DNA of 64,000 nucleotides, from positions 47,708,100-47,772,099 of the forward strand of contig CM066984.1 in assembly GCA_033977485.1 (NCBI GenBank). Direction: 5' to 3'. Below are positions 53,621 to 64,000 of the stretch, one piece after another. Origin of the DNA: Hydrangea macrophylla (lineage: Eukaryota > Streptophyta > Magnoliopsida > Cornales > Hydrangeaceae). The notes under the pieces are model-generated. The model was not told where the DNA came from. It saw only the letters and a list, made by a program, of their open reading frames with translations, and searched no databases. A program made the position numbers and the translations under genes. Position 1 is the first letter of the stretch, and the number at the start of each line of letters is the position of its first letter.

Positions 53621-55563
53621 TTAGTGATAATATTCTGTTAGCTCAAGACCTCATGAGGGAGTACCATAAGCCCTCGGGTCAACCCTGTGCAGCTGATAAG
53701 GTTGATCTTATGAAAGCCTATGATAGTGTTAGTTGGAGGTTTCTATTGGACTTAATTGACATATTAGGTTTTCCCCCCCCAAAATGCAACTCTGGATTAA
53801 AAAGTGTGTCACAAGCCCTAAATACTCCATCAACTTTAATGGGGAATCCATTGGCTATTTCGACGGTGCTAAAGGCCTTAGACAGGGTGACCCTCTTTCC
53901 CCCTACCTTTTTGTCCTTGTCATGGACACATTGAGCCAATTGATAAAACACAATATTTCTGAATCATCTCACTTTAAATATCATTGGAAATGTGATAAGA
54001 TGAAGATATCCCATCTTTGCTTTGCGGATGACCTTCTTTTAGCTTTTTATGGGGATGAAGGTTCTGTTCAACTTATGAAAAATACGCTCAGTCAATTCTA
54101 TGATCTTACTGTCTTACTTGCTAATACTAGCAAGAGTTGTTTATTTACCTCTGGCATTGATGAAAATATTGTTAATTCCATATGCCACATATTCCAGTTT
54201 ACTATTGGATCTCTTCCTCTTAAGTACCTAGGTGTTCCTCTAATAACATCTAGACTAAAGAAGGGAGATTGTCAGTAGCTTGTCAATAAAATTAGCTCTA
54301 GAATTACTTCTTGGACGTCTAAATGCCTTTCCTATGCTGGAAGAGTCCAATTAATTCATTCTGTCCTAAGAGGTATCCAAAACTACTGGTCTAGTATGTT
54401 TATCTTACCCAAAAGTGTTTTAAAAGAGGTTGAAAAGTTGTTAAGAAGATTTCTTTGGACAGGTGGCATTGAGAAAGCTCATGGGGCTAAAGTTGCTTGG
54501 GACCTTGTTTGCCGTCCTAAAAAGGAAGGGGGCTTGGGTTTGAAAAACCTTGTCCAACTCAACAAAACTCTGAATTTAAAGCATATCTGGTCCCTTTTCT
54601 CTTCTGGACCAAACTCTTTGTGGGTGGATTGGGTTAAAACTTATCTTTTAAAAGACAAAAGCTTTTGGGTTGTTAAGGTGTCCTCCCAGAATTCTTGGTA
54701 TTGGCGAAAACTCCTTATACTCAGAGACATGGCCAAGCCTCTTTTGAAACACAAAATTGGTAATGGATGTGGTACCTTCTTATGGTATGACAATTGGCAC
54801 CCTTTAGGCCCACTCTTGGATAAGTTTAGCCCTAGAATAGCTTACAACGCTACTATTCCCTCGAATACGAAAGTTATGGATATCATAGTTGACAGGGATT
54901 GGCAATGGCCTCTCACTAACACGCTAGAACTCATGGAAATCCGGAACCACATGCTTAAACTTCCCCTCCCCTCTGATAATCATGATACTGCCATGTGGGT
55001 TCCTTCTCCTAATGGGAAATTTAATCTTGCCCAAACATGGGGCCACCTCTGAGTCGTTTGCCCTAAGGTCCCATGGCATTGACTCATTTGGTTCCCAGGA
55101 AATATACCTAGGCATAGTTTCATCTCTTGGTTGGCTATTCTTAATAGATTATCTACTCATGACAGGATTTTCCACTTCACACCTGGCCCTCTGGGATGTG
55201 TTTTCTGCCATCAAGGTATGGAATCTCATGATCACTTGTTTTTTGGTTGCTCATTCTCTTCTTTTATTTGGCAGGAATTGATGCAAAGATTGGAGATTAC
55301 TTCCCATGCTTCCTCTTGGAGCTCCGTTGTGGAATGGGCAGCTAGGACTTGGACAAAGAAAACTCCAACCATGTCATCCCTAAAATGTGCCTTGGGTTGG
55401 TGGTCTATAGCATTTGGAAAGAAAGAAATGCGCGAACATTCAAATCTGAAGTTAAATCAAAGGAAAGGCTCCTACAAGAGATCTATCTCCAATATCTATA
55501 CAGATCCAAATCAAGTGGAAGAATGACCCTCATCTCCCTAATCACATAGCTAGATGGACTTAG
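53621..55563 (+). pseudogene. L2 ORF2, rest of RT and zf-RVT
   Basis: This resumes with ISDNILLAQDLMREYHKPSGQP and VDLMKAYDSVSW. One extra C in the C-run at 53773-53780 shifts the frame. The frame from 53784 shows YSINFNGESIGYFDGAKGLRQGDPLSPYLF and CFADDLLLAFYGD. Stops at 54276-54278 (a CAG-TAG pair where L3 has CAA-GAA) and at 55050-55052 (TGA for an Arg codon) interrupt it, and another shift follows near 55365. The zf-RVT part reads SWLAILNRLSTHDRI and CVFCHQGMESHDHLFFGCS. The final stop is at 55561-55563. Confidence 0.9.
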
Positions 55564-55583
55564 TTTGTCACTGGTTTTGTAAG

Positions 55584-57838
55584 TTTTTTTTTTTTTTTTT
55601 CGAAAAAACGGGTAAATAAATCCAAAAAAAGGTGTACAAAATGTACAAGGGGCATACCCCAGGAAATACAATAAGTGCAAAAGCAAGCACAACGTGTGCA
55701 ACAAGGGATGAAGTTCTTTCTAAAGCCCTAGCCCAGAAAAAAGAACATCCTCAACATGGCCCACACAAGGCACAACAATACATCGGCAACAAAACAAACA
55801 CACAGACAAGGTCAAGGTTTGTGGCGGCCTTTGGGACGGCTGCCACTGAACTTCATTTTAGATGCCTTCTTTTTCTGTCGAGAAGAGGAAGGGCATTCTA
55901 AAACAGAAGATCCACTAGCAAGAGTGACAACAAAATCTTCCACTTCTTTCTCATAGCTAGCGAAAACATTTACATGTTCGTTCACCTTTATTAGATCCAT
56001 AACAGCTCCCACCTCATCCTCATTAGGAAGGTTGTGAAAACTATTTTTCATGATAACCCCTGGACTCATTGCACTTTGACCCCTGAGACCATCTGAAGGA
56101 CAAGAAAAGGAGAGGGAGGTATAAATCTCTGTAACAATCGAATCCTTTTCTGGCAGAGGATCCAAGGTGGTAGAATCAGCCTTAGAAAAGGGAATGCAAC
56201 TGGGCCCTGTGGCGTTAGCCTCGACCTTCCCTTTGCCCTTATCTCTATTTGGAATTTCAGCACTGGGTGACCCTTGATATTTCTGCGTTGAAACTTGCCA
56301 ATCTCCTTTTATTACTGGCTTCTTAAAGCTGTTGTGAAACTTGGATTGAGTAGGTGTAGGAATCACCACCCGATCGCAATTATGCCCGAATATAGAGCAT
56401 TTATCACATCTAGTAGGAGTCCACTGATATTCCACTAGGATTCTTGAAAGAACGGGAGCTCCAAGACTTTCATCTTCAGCTTTGATGTCAAAACCTTTAA
56501 TCAACTCAAAATCAGCACTGACTTCAATGCAAACTCGAGCAAAGGTGATTCGTCTATGGCTAGCGGTCACACTATCCACTCGTAATGGTTTCCCAATGAA
56601 GCTCGCAATGTAACTAATTCCTTTTGGATTCCATAGCTCCAGAGGTATCCCATAGAACTTAAAACCCAGATTGGAATGGACTTTGCATCATCCTTCACCA
56701 GAGTGAGGTTAGGTTTCCATGGTCTAAGCAAGATGGGCTGACCCACAATGTACCATGGTCCTCCCTCTAAGGCAGCATCCCTTGCAGTACTATTGAACTT
56801 AAAGAAAAAGAAAGCAGAATCCGTTGCTAGGAGATCCTCAAACCCGTCTTTAGCCCAGAACTTTTTTGCAGCCGAAGAAACCATAGAGTAGGGGAGGCTT
56901 CTTCCCATAAAATGCCCAATCAGAGTTGTCCCCCACTCACTCTTACCTTGGTCAGCAATGTCATTAGGGATTTTAAGCACAAGGTCATCCTTGGTCCTCC
57001 CATGCTCAAAAAATTCAAGAGAAAATTCTTTAACAGGGCTTGAATTTAACTCCAAGCTAACATCAAGGGCTGCCTTTTCCTGCTCAGCTACCTGCTCATC
57101 TTGGGTAGCAAATAAAGAACCAAACGAGGCTTTTGGTTCATGCAGAGACTTGGAAGCTCTAAGCAAATGATCTGACTTAACAGGTAGGCCACCCATACGT
57201 CCATCAGCCCCACAAGATAGAGCCTGGGCCCTGCAAAGGGCAAGTTGCTCATGCTGGTCATCCACGAGGATATCATCTTTGGCCCTACCATGAGCAAGCT
57301 GCTGGTTGTCCAACTGCAAGTTATCCCCATTTGCACGCGTGTGCTGACTCGCCAAATGGACACTGGACCCACATAGAAGAAGGGTGGGATTAATATCCTT
57401 GGAGGCGTCAATGTTGTCGGTGGGACCCTTAATACATGTGGCATTACCCTCTTGCTTTTCCGTAAAGTCTTGACCACCTTCAAGTGGCAGCATGCTTATA
57501 TCCTACTATTCGGTCCATTTCCCACTGAAGGACATGTGGCATCCAAGGGGACGGCTCCAAATGGAAAATCAGTAACTAAATTCGTTGCATCCGGGCCCAC
57601 ATTATGGGATACATGGGAACCACAGCAAGGTTGGATGAAATCAATGCTTTGCGTATAATGGTGGCCAATCTCAGAATCACGTGCACCAAAAGCATGCTGG
57701 GTGCTTCCCAAGTGGGGGCTGAAATGGCTAGCGAAAGTGCAATGGTCAATAAACTGGGTCCCACCACTAGGCTTATCCTTGATAGTATCAACATTCACAC
57801 CGTTGTCGGGATTGAATCGTCACAGCAATCAAAGAGAG
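55584..57838 (-). mobile_element. ORF1-only LINE L7 with the shared 3' tail
   Basis: On the minus strand ORF1 (57798 down to 55812) is followed directly by a 3' UTR of about 200 bases, the hairpins GGGG-TATG-CCCC and TGTAC-ATTTT-GTACA, ttttttcg and about 16 A. No ORF2 bases lie between. The UTR resembles that of L3 (ttgttgcac ... tgcttgcttttgcacttattgtat). It sits in the 3' UTR of L2. The right end is uncertain: a copia-like LTR begins at 57839. A 15-base word, gtcactggttttgta, occurs both at its left edge (55568-55582) and at about 58279-58293 and may mark its true right limit. Confidence 0.8.
55812..57798 (-). pseudogene. L7 ORF1 (DUF4283, zinc knuckle)
   Basis: The N-terminal codons (VNVDTIKDKPSGGTQF and on) are stopped at 57496 (NSRI). 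From 57493 the next frame shows an acidic/hydrophilic part, LKIPNDIADQGKSEWGTTLIGHFMGRSLPYSMV and the DUF4283 core (KKFWAKDGFEDLLATDSAFFFFKF, EGGPWYIVGQPILLRPW). After a shift near 56690, DSVTASHRRITFARVCIEV and CDKCSIFGHNC (knuckle) follow in the frame ending SGSRPKGRHKP at 55812. The Arg/Lys-rich end is the normal ORF1 C-terminus, but the stop is TGA with no overlapping ATG. It is more diverged than other ORF1 copies here. Confidence 0.83.
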
Positions 57839-58130
57839 TGTTATAACTGGGAATAGAAAATAGAACGTAAAGAGGGAAGAGCAGAAAACATAAAGGATTT
57901 TGAAAGAGTCCACACTCAGTTCGATATTCTGGCAGCAAAGGAATACGGTAGAAGATCGTGAGCTGTTATCGAGCCCGTGTTCTCGATTCGTCTACTACAA
58001 TAATCCGTTTTTGCAGTTCAAGGTAACCCTAGTTCCGCCCTTGTAGAGTTATTGTAGCGCTCACGTAAATTTTTTGCAGTACAAACTTATACGCACTGTC
58101 AACGGATTCTGGGAACGCAGTTTCCTAACA
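57839..58130 (+). repeat. copia-like LTR (292 bp)
   Basis: It starts TGTTATAACTGGG and ends TTTCCTAACA, with a TGTTA/TAACA inverted end, followed after one base by TGGTATCAAAGC, a one-mismatch version of the tRNA-Met primer site. Size and ends fit a Ty1/copia 5' LTR or a solo TRIM-like LTR. No copia coding sequence is visible. The candidate left target word is gagag (57834-57838). Confidence 0.7.
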
Positions 58131-58131
58131 T

Positions 58132-58143
58132 TGGTATCAAAGC
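58132..58143 (+). promoter_or_regulatory. primer-binding site of copia-like element
   Basis: TGGTATCAAAGC differs by one base from the initiator tRNA-Met match seen in the gypsy elements, and it lies one base after the LTR. Confidence 0.68.
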
Positions 58144-58777
58144 AACGTTGATTCTGCGTATAGGTTGGACGCAACCATGTTGTCTAGTAATACAGATCTT
58201 ATGCGTGCATTGATGGATGGATAGAACGTAGATCTATACTAATCCTTGTTTTGCAGCGTTCTTATTCCACTATTATGGTCACTGGTTTTGTATGATTGGA
58301 TCCCACGATGGGTTTATTCGTGGTTAATATTGTTGTTTTGATATAGCATGTGAACTCTTTTATGGAGGCATAGGATTTGTATGTATTGGATCCCACGCTT
58401 GATTGATGTGTGGTTAGTTTACTGCAAATAAATAGCATGTGAACTCCTTCATGGAGGCATAGGGTTTATGTAATTTATCTCAAGTAAATCCGTGAAGATG
58501 GTACGTGAGAGCAGTTTTACAAGCAATTTCCGAAAGCAATCTGGAAGCAATTTCAGAACACAGTTTCAGAAGGCAGTTTCAAAAAACTGTTCTGGAAGGC
58601 AGCTCAACCCCGTGTGTAGTGGCGACATAGAGCTAATCGGGTTCAATGAAGATTTCTTCATAAGAGTTGCAGCTTGACCATAATAGTGGGATTCCTGTTT
58701 TATTGTGGTTTCCTTATTTATGTGTGATTGAATGATTATTATTGTTTCATGTTTAATGAATAGGACAACATGGATAA
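58144..58777 (+). other. unassigned leader-like region with tandem repeats
   Basis: No gene is seen. Two imperfect copies of a unit of about 90 bp (58286-58375 and 58377-58464) share ttggatcccacg, atagcatgtgaactc and atggaggcatagg. A degenerate short repeat of agcaatttcaga type follows at about 58508-58606. It may be the leader of the copia-like element, or part of the L2 3' UTR if the 15-base word near 58279 is a target duplication. It ends where L8 begins. Confidence 0.55.
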
Positions 58778-58977
58778 TTTTTTTTTTTTTCGGAAAAAGG
58801 GTAAATATATTCCAAAAAAGAATGTACACATATACAAGGGGCATACCCCAGGATAAGACATTAAAAGCACAGCTGGAGGACCGGTGGAAATCCACACACA
58901 AAGAAAAATGGACTATAACATAGTCACCTCAAAACATAAAACATAAAATACAAAACCCAAAATCACAAATGACCCAT

Positions 58978-61900
58978 TTATATCCAAGGATGTAAAATAG
59001 ACTCAATTTGGGAATGTCGTCGCCATTTTGATCTAATCTGGGTATTAACCTGAGACACCAAATTTTGAAGCAAGTTTTCTTTTGGTGTGGATGTGCCTTG
59101 GAAAGATCTGAGATTCCTTTCCCTCCATATGCCATAAACTGCCACTCCCAGACAGATTGTGGGAACGGCGTGTTCAATAATCTTGTTTTTCCAGTGATGT
59201 GCCATCCAAAGGACTGTAGTATTCCAGTCAGTGTTGTTCCAAGACAGCCCACATCTTTGCATAAGTTCCTGCCAGATAAAAGAAGCATATGAACAAGCAA
59301 AAAATAGATGGTTATGAGATTCCATTTGACAATGGCAAAAAACACAAGCAAGAGGTCCACGAGTGAACGTAAAGATTCTATCATGCGTTGCAAGTCTTTC
59401 TTGGACAGCAATCCATAATATAACATTCTGTCTAGGCGTGCAACCTGAGAACCAAACCAGTTTATGCCATGGAACCACAGGGGAATCCTCTTTTAAGGAT
59501 TTCCAAATATGTGTAAATTTATATTTCCCATCAGGAGATGTGGTCCATAAAACTTTATCGGTCATACCATTTGGCTTATACATCTGAGTTAAGAAATTCC
59601 GAACTTCATTTAAGCCTATAGAATTGGAAGTAGGCCAATTCCAATCATTATTCCTTATTATTACTTCCACTTTTGCCTTAGCATCAATGGCAGCATCATA
59701 AGCAATTCTGGGAGAGTACTTTTCAAAAAGTGGGCCACACGGAAGCCAGTTGTCGAACCAGAGGAAAGTATGTTGACCGTTACCTATTTTATGGATAAGT
59801 AAAGGTCTCACAACTTCCCTAAGTTTTAACAATTTTCTCCAATACCAAGAGCATTGGCCTGGAGCTTTTACTTCCCAAAAACTTTTGGTTTTAATCATAT
59901 ACAAATGCACCCAATTTTTCCAAAGGGATTTATTGTCGGGGTCCAAGAGGCTCCCAATATGTTTTAGATTAAGAATGGTATTTGTGAGGAAAATATCCTT
60001 AAATCCCAAACCTCCCTCTTTTTTCGGCTTACAGACTTTAGTCCATGCAATTTTAGCACCATGTCCCGTCTCTGTAGTACCAGCCCACAGGAACCTCCTA
60101 ATTGCTTGATCCACCTGTTTAAGTACACTCTTGGGAAGAATAAACATTCCCGACCAATATTGTTGTATCCCTGAAAGCACAGAATGGATAAGTTGAGCCC
60201 TGCCAGCATAAGACAAAAACTTAGATTTCCATGAGTTGATTCTAGAGCAGATTTTATTAAGACACAGTGAACTTTTTTCAACTTAGTGGTAATGAGAGGA
60301 ACTCCAAGATACCTCATAGGAAAGGTCCCTTTAGAGAATTGGAGTTCCCTCTGAATATCAGCAGCCAAGTGGTCTTGGATACCAGAAACAAAAATGCAGC
60401 TTTTATCATTATTGGCTTGAAGTCCAGACAGGTCATAGAACTGGTTTAAGGTATTTCTGATGACCTTAGCAGATTCAACATCCCCATGAAGTAGAATAAG
60501 TAGATCATCAGCAAAACAAAGGTGAGATATTTTTAATTTATCGCATCTCCAGTGAAATGTAAAAGGACCATTTTGAATATTTTGGTGAAGTAATTGACTC
60601 AAAGCCTCCATGACTAGGACAAATAGATATGGGGATATAGGATCTCCTTGTCTAAGGCCCTTGGCTCCATCAAAATAACCTATAGATTCACCATTAAAGT
60701 TAATAGAGTACCTAGGGGTAGTAACACAAGCCCTAATCCATTGTTTTAATTTTGGAGGCAATCCAAAACTATCCAATAAATCGAGTAGGAAAGTCCAATT
60801 AACACTATCATATGCTTTCATAAGGTCAACCTTAGCAGCAACTCTAGGTTTCCCTCCCAGTTTGTGGTAGTCTCTAAGCAAGTCTTGGGCCAATAACACA
60901 TTATCACTTATTTTCCTACCCTTAACGAAAGCAGACTGTGCCTGGTCAGTAATAATAGGAAGAATAATCTGAAGTCTATTAGCAATAATTTTAGAAATAC
61001 ACTTATACACAGTATTACAGCAGGAGATGGGCCTAAAATCTCCCATTTTAGAGGGATTTTGAACTTTTGGGATCAGGGCTATAATAGTAGTGTTAGATTC
61101 TTTTAGCAATTCCCCGGTTTGAAAAAATTCTTGTATGGCTTCAGTAACCAAGGGCCCCACAGTAGGCCATGACTTTTTAAAGAAATGAGCATTAAACCCA
61201 TCTGGTCCAGGAGCTTTGTTCTCATGCATACTAAAGAAAGTCTCTTTAATATCATCTATACTAGGAATTCTATCCAATTCCTCCATAAGATCCACAGGGA
61301 TTCTTTTAGTTATGACTCTTCTCAAGGACTCACTTCCGGGATAATGATTTTGAGAACTGGTGCCAAGGAGAGCAGTGAAATGCCTGATAGCTTCAGTTTT
61401 TGCATCCTCAATATTATTAGTAAATGTTCCATCCGGTTTTTCAAGTTTAAAGATTCTTTTCCTATTTCTTCTGTTTTGAATGTGTTGGAAGAAATAACGA
61501 GAATTCTTATCCCCAACCTCCAGCCATTGTACCCTAGATTTTTGCTTTAAGGTTTCTTCTTCAATCCAAATAGCTTTTAAAAATTCTTGCATGCATTGTT
61601 TCTGTTTGGATATAAGGGAGGGATTTTGAGGATCACTAAGAAGGTCAGATTGCACAATCCTAATAGCCTCTCTAGCTTTATCAGCAAACACCTTTTCCTT
61701 GCCCACAAAACTTTTACAAAGAATTTTCAAGTCTTGTTTTAGAAACCTTAGTTTGTGACAAACTTGATATTGAGCTGTACCGCTAATAGTATTAGCCCAA
61801 ACATTATCCACTGTAGCATGGTACGTGTCAATTTGAGTCCAATAGTTAAAAAATTTAAATGGCTTCCCTTTTCTCCTACCAGTCTTATCAAGATAAAGAA

Positions 61901-62590
61901 TCAGAGATGAATGGTCCGAAATATCTGGTTTTTGAAATTGGACATAGGACTCAATAAAATTAGTCAACCAAGACTGGTTCACGAGAGCTCTATCCAACTT
62001 CCGTTGGGTGTAGTCTGGTCTACCATACCTACGGTTACTCCATGTAAAAAATTCTCCCAAGTATCTTAAATCAGTAAGACATAAGGAATTAACAATATTA
62101 CTAAAATCATCAGTATCAAAGTTAAGGACAAAATCTGTATCAGAAACTTCATTGGAAGATAACACGACATTAAAATCTCCAAGCAAAATTTGGTTTATGT
62201 TAGGATTGAAAATAGAAGATAAGTCCCTCCAAAGTGCATGTCTATCTTGGCCCGTATGGAGCCCATAGACAAAAGAAGCTTCAACTGGACAGATTTATCA
62301 TCATTTTCAATTTTTGTATGAATAAGCTGGGGGGAAATTTTAATGACATTGAGATTAATCTTATCAGGGTTCCATCCAAGCCAAATCCTCCCCACTGATT
62401 CATTTGTACTATTGGTGACAACATTCCAATTTTTGAAAATTTTCCTATGAATTTTATCCTCATTAACTTGCCTGACTTTAGTTTCAACTAAACCCAGAAC
62501 ATCAATGTTATTTGCATAAATAAACTTTGCAACCTCTGTCTGTTTAGAGGGCTGGTTGAGGCCCCTTATGTTCCAGCTGCTTAGAATCAT
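58978..62590 (-). pseudogene. L8 ORF2, frameshifted
   Basis: From the ATG at 62590: SSWNIRGLNQPSKQTEVAKF, LVETKVRQ. A shift near 62280 falls in FEASFVYG. The frame from 62186 has LGDFNVVL, SDHSSL, NKAPGPDGFNAHFF, DFRPISCCNTVYKC, AFVKGRKISDNVLL, VDLMKAYDSVNW, GLRQGDPISPYLF and CFADDLLILLHGD. A deletion near 60250, in TTKLKKVHC, shifts the frame again. From 60216 the thumb and zf-RVT part (LWIAVQERLATHDRI, CVFCHCQMESHNHLFFAC) is open to the stop at 58978 after ILHPWI. All domains are recognisable, but no single protein can be made. Confidence 0.93.
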
Positions 62591-64000
62591 TAAAAATGAT
62601 TATGGGGTTTATTTCTTTTACCTGAAGAACCAGACCTTTTATTCTTCTTAATTTGTGCCTTACCAGGGCCTTTATGCAGCGCAGTAGGAGGGGTTAGAGG
62701 GGGATCCCCATGTGTTTGGTGGGCAGTAGCATCTTCTTGAGATTCCATAGAAACATCTTTGTTTGACAGGTATGATCCAGTCTCTTCTTCTGAGTCCGGG
62801 GTAGTTACTTGAATCTCCTTGTCATGGCTAGAGAGAGGATTAGGGGGAGAATAGGATTCTGAGATCTCTTCTGTTTAAATAGAAATTACTGATTCCTCCC
62901 TGGAAGTAGGCATTGGTGTAGCTGCAATAGGAAGTGCACCTTGAACAACCATAATTTCCATATCTCCCACGTGCAATGGATTAGAATTTTGGTTGGAGTT
63001 TAGCAAATCTTCATAATTGGGCTCTCTAGCTAAAGCAACCATAGCTTGATGTGTATTTCCATCCTCCAAGGAGATGGAATGTTCTTGTGGAGCTTTATCT
63101 GCATCATCAGAGACTTCTAATGTTGAAAACTTGTTGCTTTTTAGGATCAGTGCCTTAGGACTAGCTGGGGGGGTTTTGGGTTTAGCAAAATGCAGCCCAG
63201 AGTTGTTCCCAAGTGTAGGATCATTCATAGAATCATTTAATCTGGAGGAGCTTGCATTAGTATCATTAATGTCAGCATTGATGAATTTACCTTTTTCCTT
63301 GGTTTTCCATGTGCCCTCCTCAGTATTCTGGTTATTAGTAGGAGCATTTTGGACGGGATTAGTTGCCTTAGGCAGTTTCGCACAATCATGCCCAAATCTT
63401 TTGCATTTAGCACACCGAATGGGAGTCCATTGGTATTCAATTGGAAGATATATGGGTTCAATCTCTCCCGTAATTGGATCTTCAAAGTCAATCACAAGCT
63501 CTTTGAGTAACTCTTGGCTAGCATTTAATTCAATACAAATCCTAGCATACGAGATTCTTCTTCCTTCAGCAGTAACCTTTGCAACATGCAAAGGTTTGCC
63601 AATGGCACTTGCTATATGACTTAGCCCTACAGGGTTCCATAATTCAAGAGGAATGTTGGAAATATGGACCCATACTGGGACAGTGGAGATAGATTCTCTG
63701 GATAAGGTAAGACCAGATTGCCATTTCCTCAGGATAATTGGTTGCCCACTCACATGCCAAGGACCTCTCTCTAGAATAGCCATACCCTCCTCCTCACTGT
63801 TAAACTTAAAAAAGAAAAAGCCAGAATCTGTAGCCACCATATCATGCAGCCCATATTTCCCCCATAACCTGTTAGTAGCATTCTTGACAAGAGAAAATGG
63901 TAATTTCTTACCTATAAAATAGCCAACCAAAGTGTTATGCCAAGCATGACTGCCCTCAACAAAAACCTCCTTGGGAATAATAAGATGTCTGTAAGGACCT
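62590..64000 (-). pseudogene. L8 ORF1 (DUF4283), C-terminal part
   Basis: The frame enters from the right edge and is open through DUF4283 (NRLWGKYGLHDMVATDSGFFFFKF, ERGPWHVSGQPIILRKW, HISNIPLELWNP, IGKPLHVAKV) and the knuckle CAKCKRFGHDC. It continues through an acidic/Ser-rich part to a TAA at 62875-62877. The same frame then continues (SESYSPPNPLSSH ... SGSSGKRNKPHNHF) to the TAATG joint with ORF2 at 62588-62592. Apart from this one nonsense change the visible part is intact. Confidence 0.9.

Larger units (their letters stand above)
26811..55583 (+). mobile_element. LINE L2, nearly full coding length, split by nested insertions
   Basis: L2 pieces are 26811-30619, 31100-31562 and 53621-55583. 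A minus-strand LINE fragment (30620-31099) and the large L3 complex (31563-53620) interrupt it. The L3 break is proved by ttagtgataatatt plus preceding A bases at both edges, where the RT motif AFIKGRKISDNI/LLAQDLM is split. L7 inserts in its 3' UTR at 55584, so the 3' tail of L2 is not visible nearby. It is 5'-truncated in ORF1 and carries many stops and shifts. Confidence 0.87.
58778..64000 (-). mobile_element. LINE L8 (5' end outside window)
   Basis: On the minus strand it has ORF1 (entering at 64000), ORF2, a 3' UTR, the GGGG-TATG-CCCC hairpin (complement at about 58839-58850), a variant second hairpin (TGTAT-ATGT-GTACA) and ttttccg with 12 A at 58778. It belongs to the L4/L5 subfamily. 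ORF2 carries at least two frameshifts. Its target duplication cannot be determined. Confidence 0.92.

Noticed and set aside
1..64000. A host gene or gene cluster hidden between the elements
   Set aside because: Every stretch could be assigned to a mobile element except 58144-58777, which has no coding capacity.

Overview
This is plant nuclear DNA, most likely from a eudicot, and almost every base belongs to a retrotransposon. The plant assignment rests on three things: L1-type LINEs whose ORF1 carries DUF4283 plus a short zinc knuckle and whose ORF2 carries an EEP endonuclease, a reverse transcriptase and zf-RVT; Ty3/gypsy elements with a single gag-pol frame; and primer-binding sites matching the 3' end of plant initiator tRNA-Met (TGGTATCAGAGC). 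I see no ordinary host gene, rRNA, tRNA or CRISPR array. The species cannot be read from the sequence.

The window resolves into one nested structure, ordered by target-site duplications (TSDs). The outermost traceable layer is a minus-strand LINE, L0 (16634-17412 and 25918-26176). Three things interrupt L0: gypsy G3 to its left, LINE L1 in its middle (which holds the intact gypsy G4), and an LTR at 26177 to its right. Left branch: G3 gag (13794-14530) holds gypsy G1b. The gag of G1b holds gypsy A (1-6658), whose pol carries a LINE fragment (2571-4153) and a 30-bp LINE-tail insertion. The 5' LTR of G1b holds gypsy G2 (9165-13418), which carries another LINE fragment.

Right branch: the LTR at 26177 is followed by a LINE scrap and LINE L2 (26811-31562 and 53621-55583). 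L3 sits inside L2 (31563-53620). L3 holds a solo gypsy LTR (33571-41012) that itself contains LINE L4, a hAT-like MITE (42105-42297), and the minus-strand full-length LINE L5 (42535-49604). The 3' UTR of L2 is hit by L7, a LINE with ORF1 but no ORF2. Next come a copia-like LTR and leader (57839-58777) and LINE L8 (58778 to the window end).

Only two elements look close to functional. G4 has an open 1607-codon polyprotein, matched LTRs with about one substitution between them, a PBS, a polypurine tract and a 5-bp TSD. L4 has an open ORF1 and the only uninterrupted ORF2, but its 5' end is truncated. All other coding regions are broken by frameshifts, stop codons or insertions.

The most noteworthy signals are a two-hairpin 3' tail shared by every LINE copy that retains its 3' end, two LINE insertions only 21 and 30 bp long with clear TSDs, an ORF1-only LINE carrying the same tail, a conserved TAATG stop/start overlap between ORF1 and ORF2, and gypsy LTRs that encode the C-terminus of Pol.
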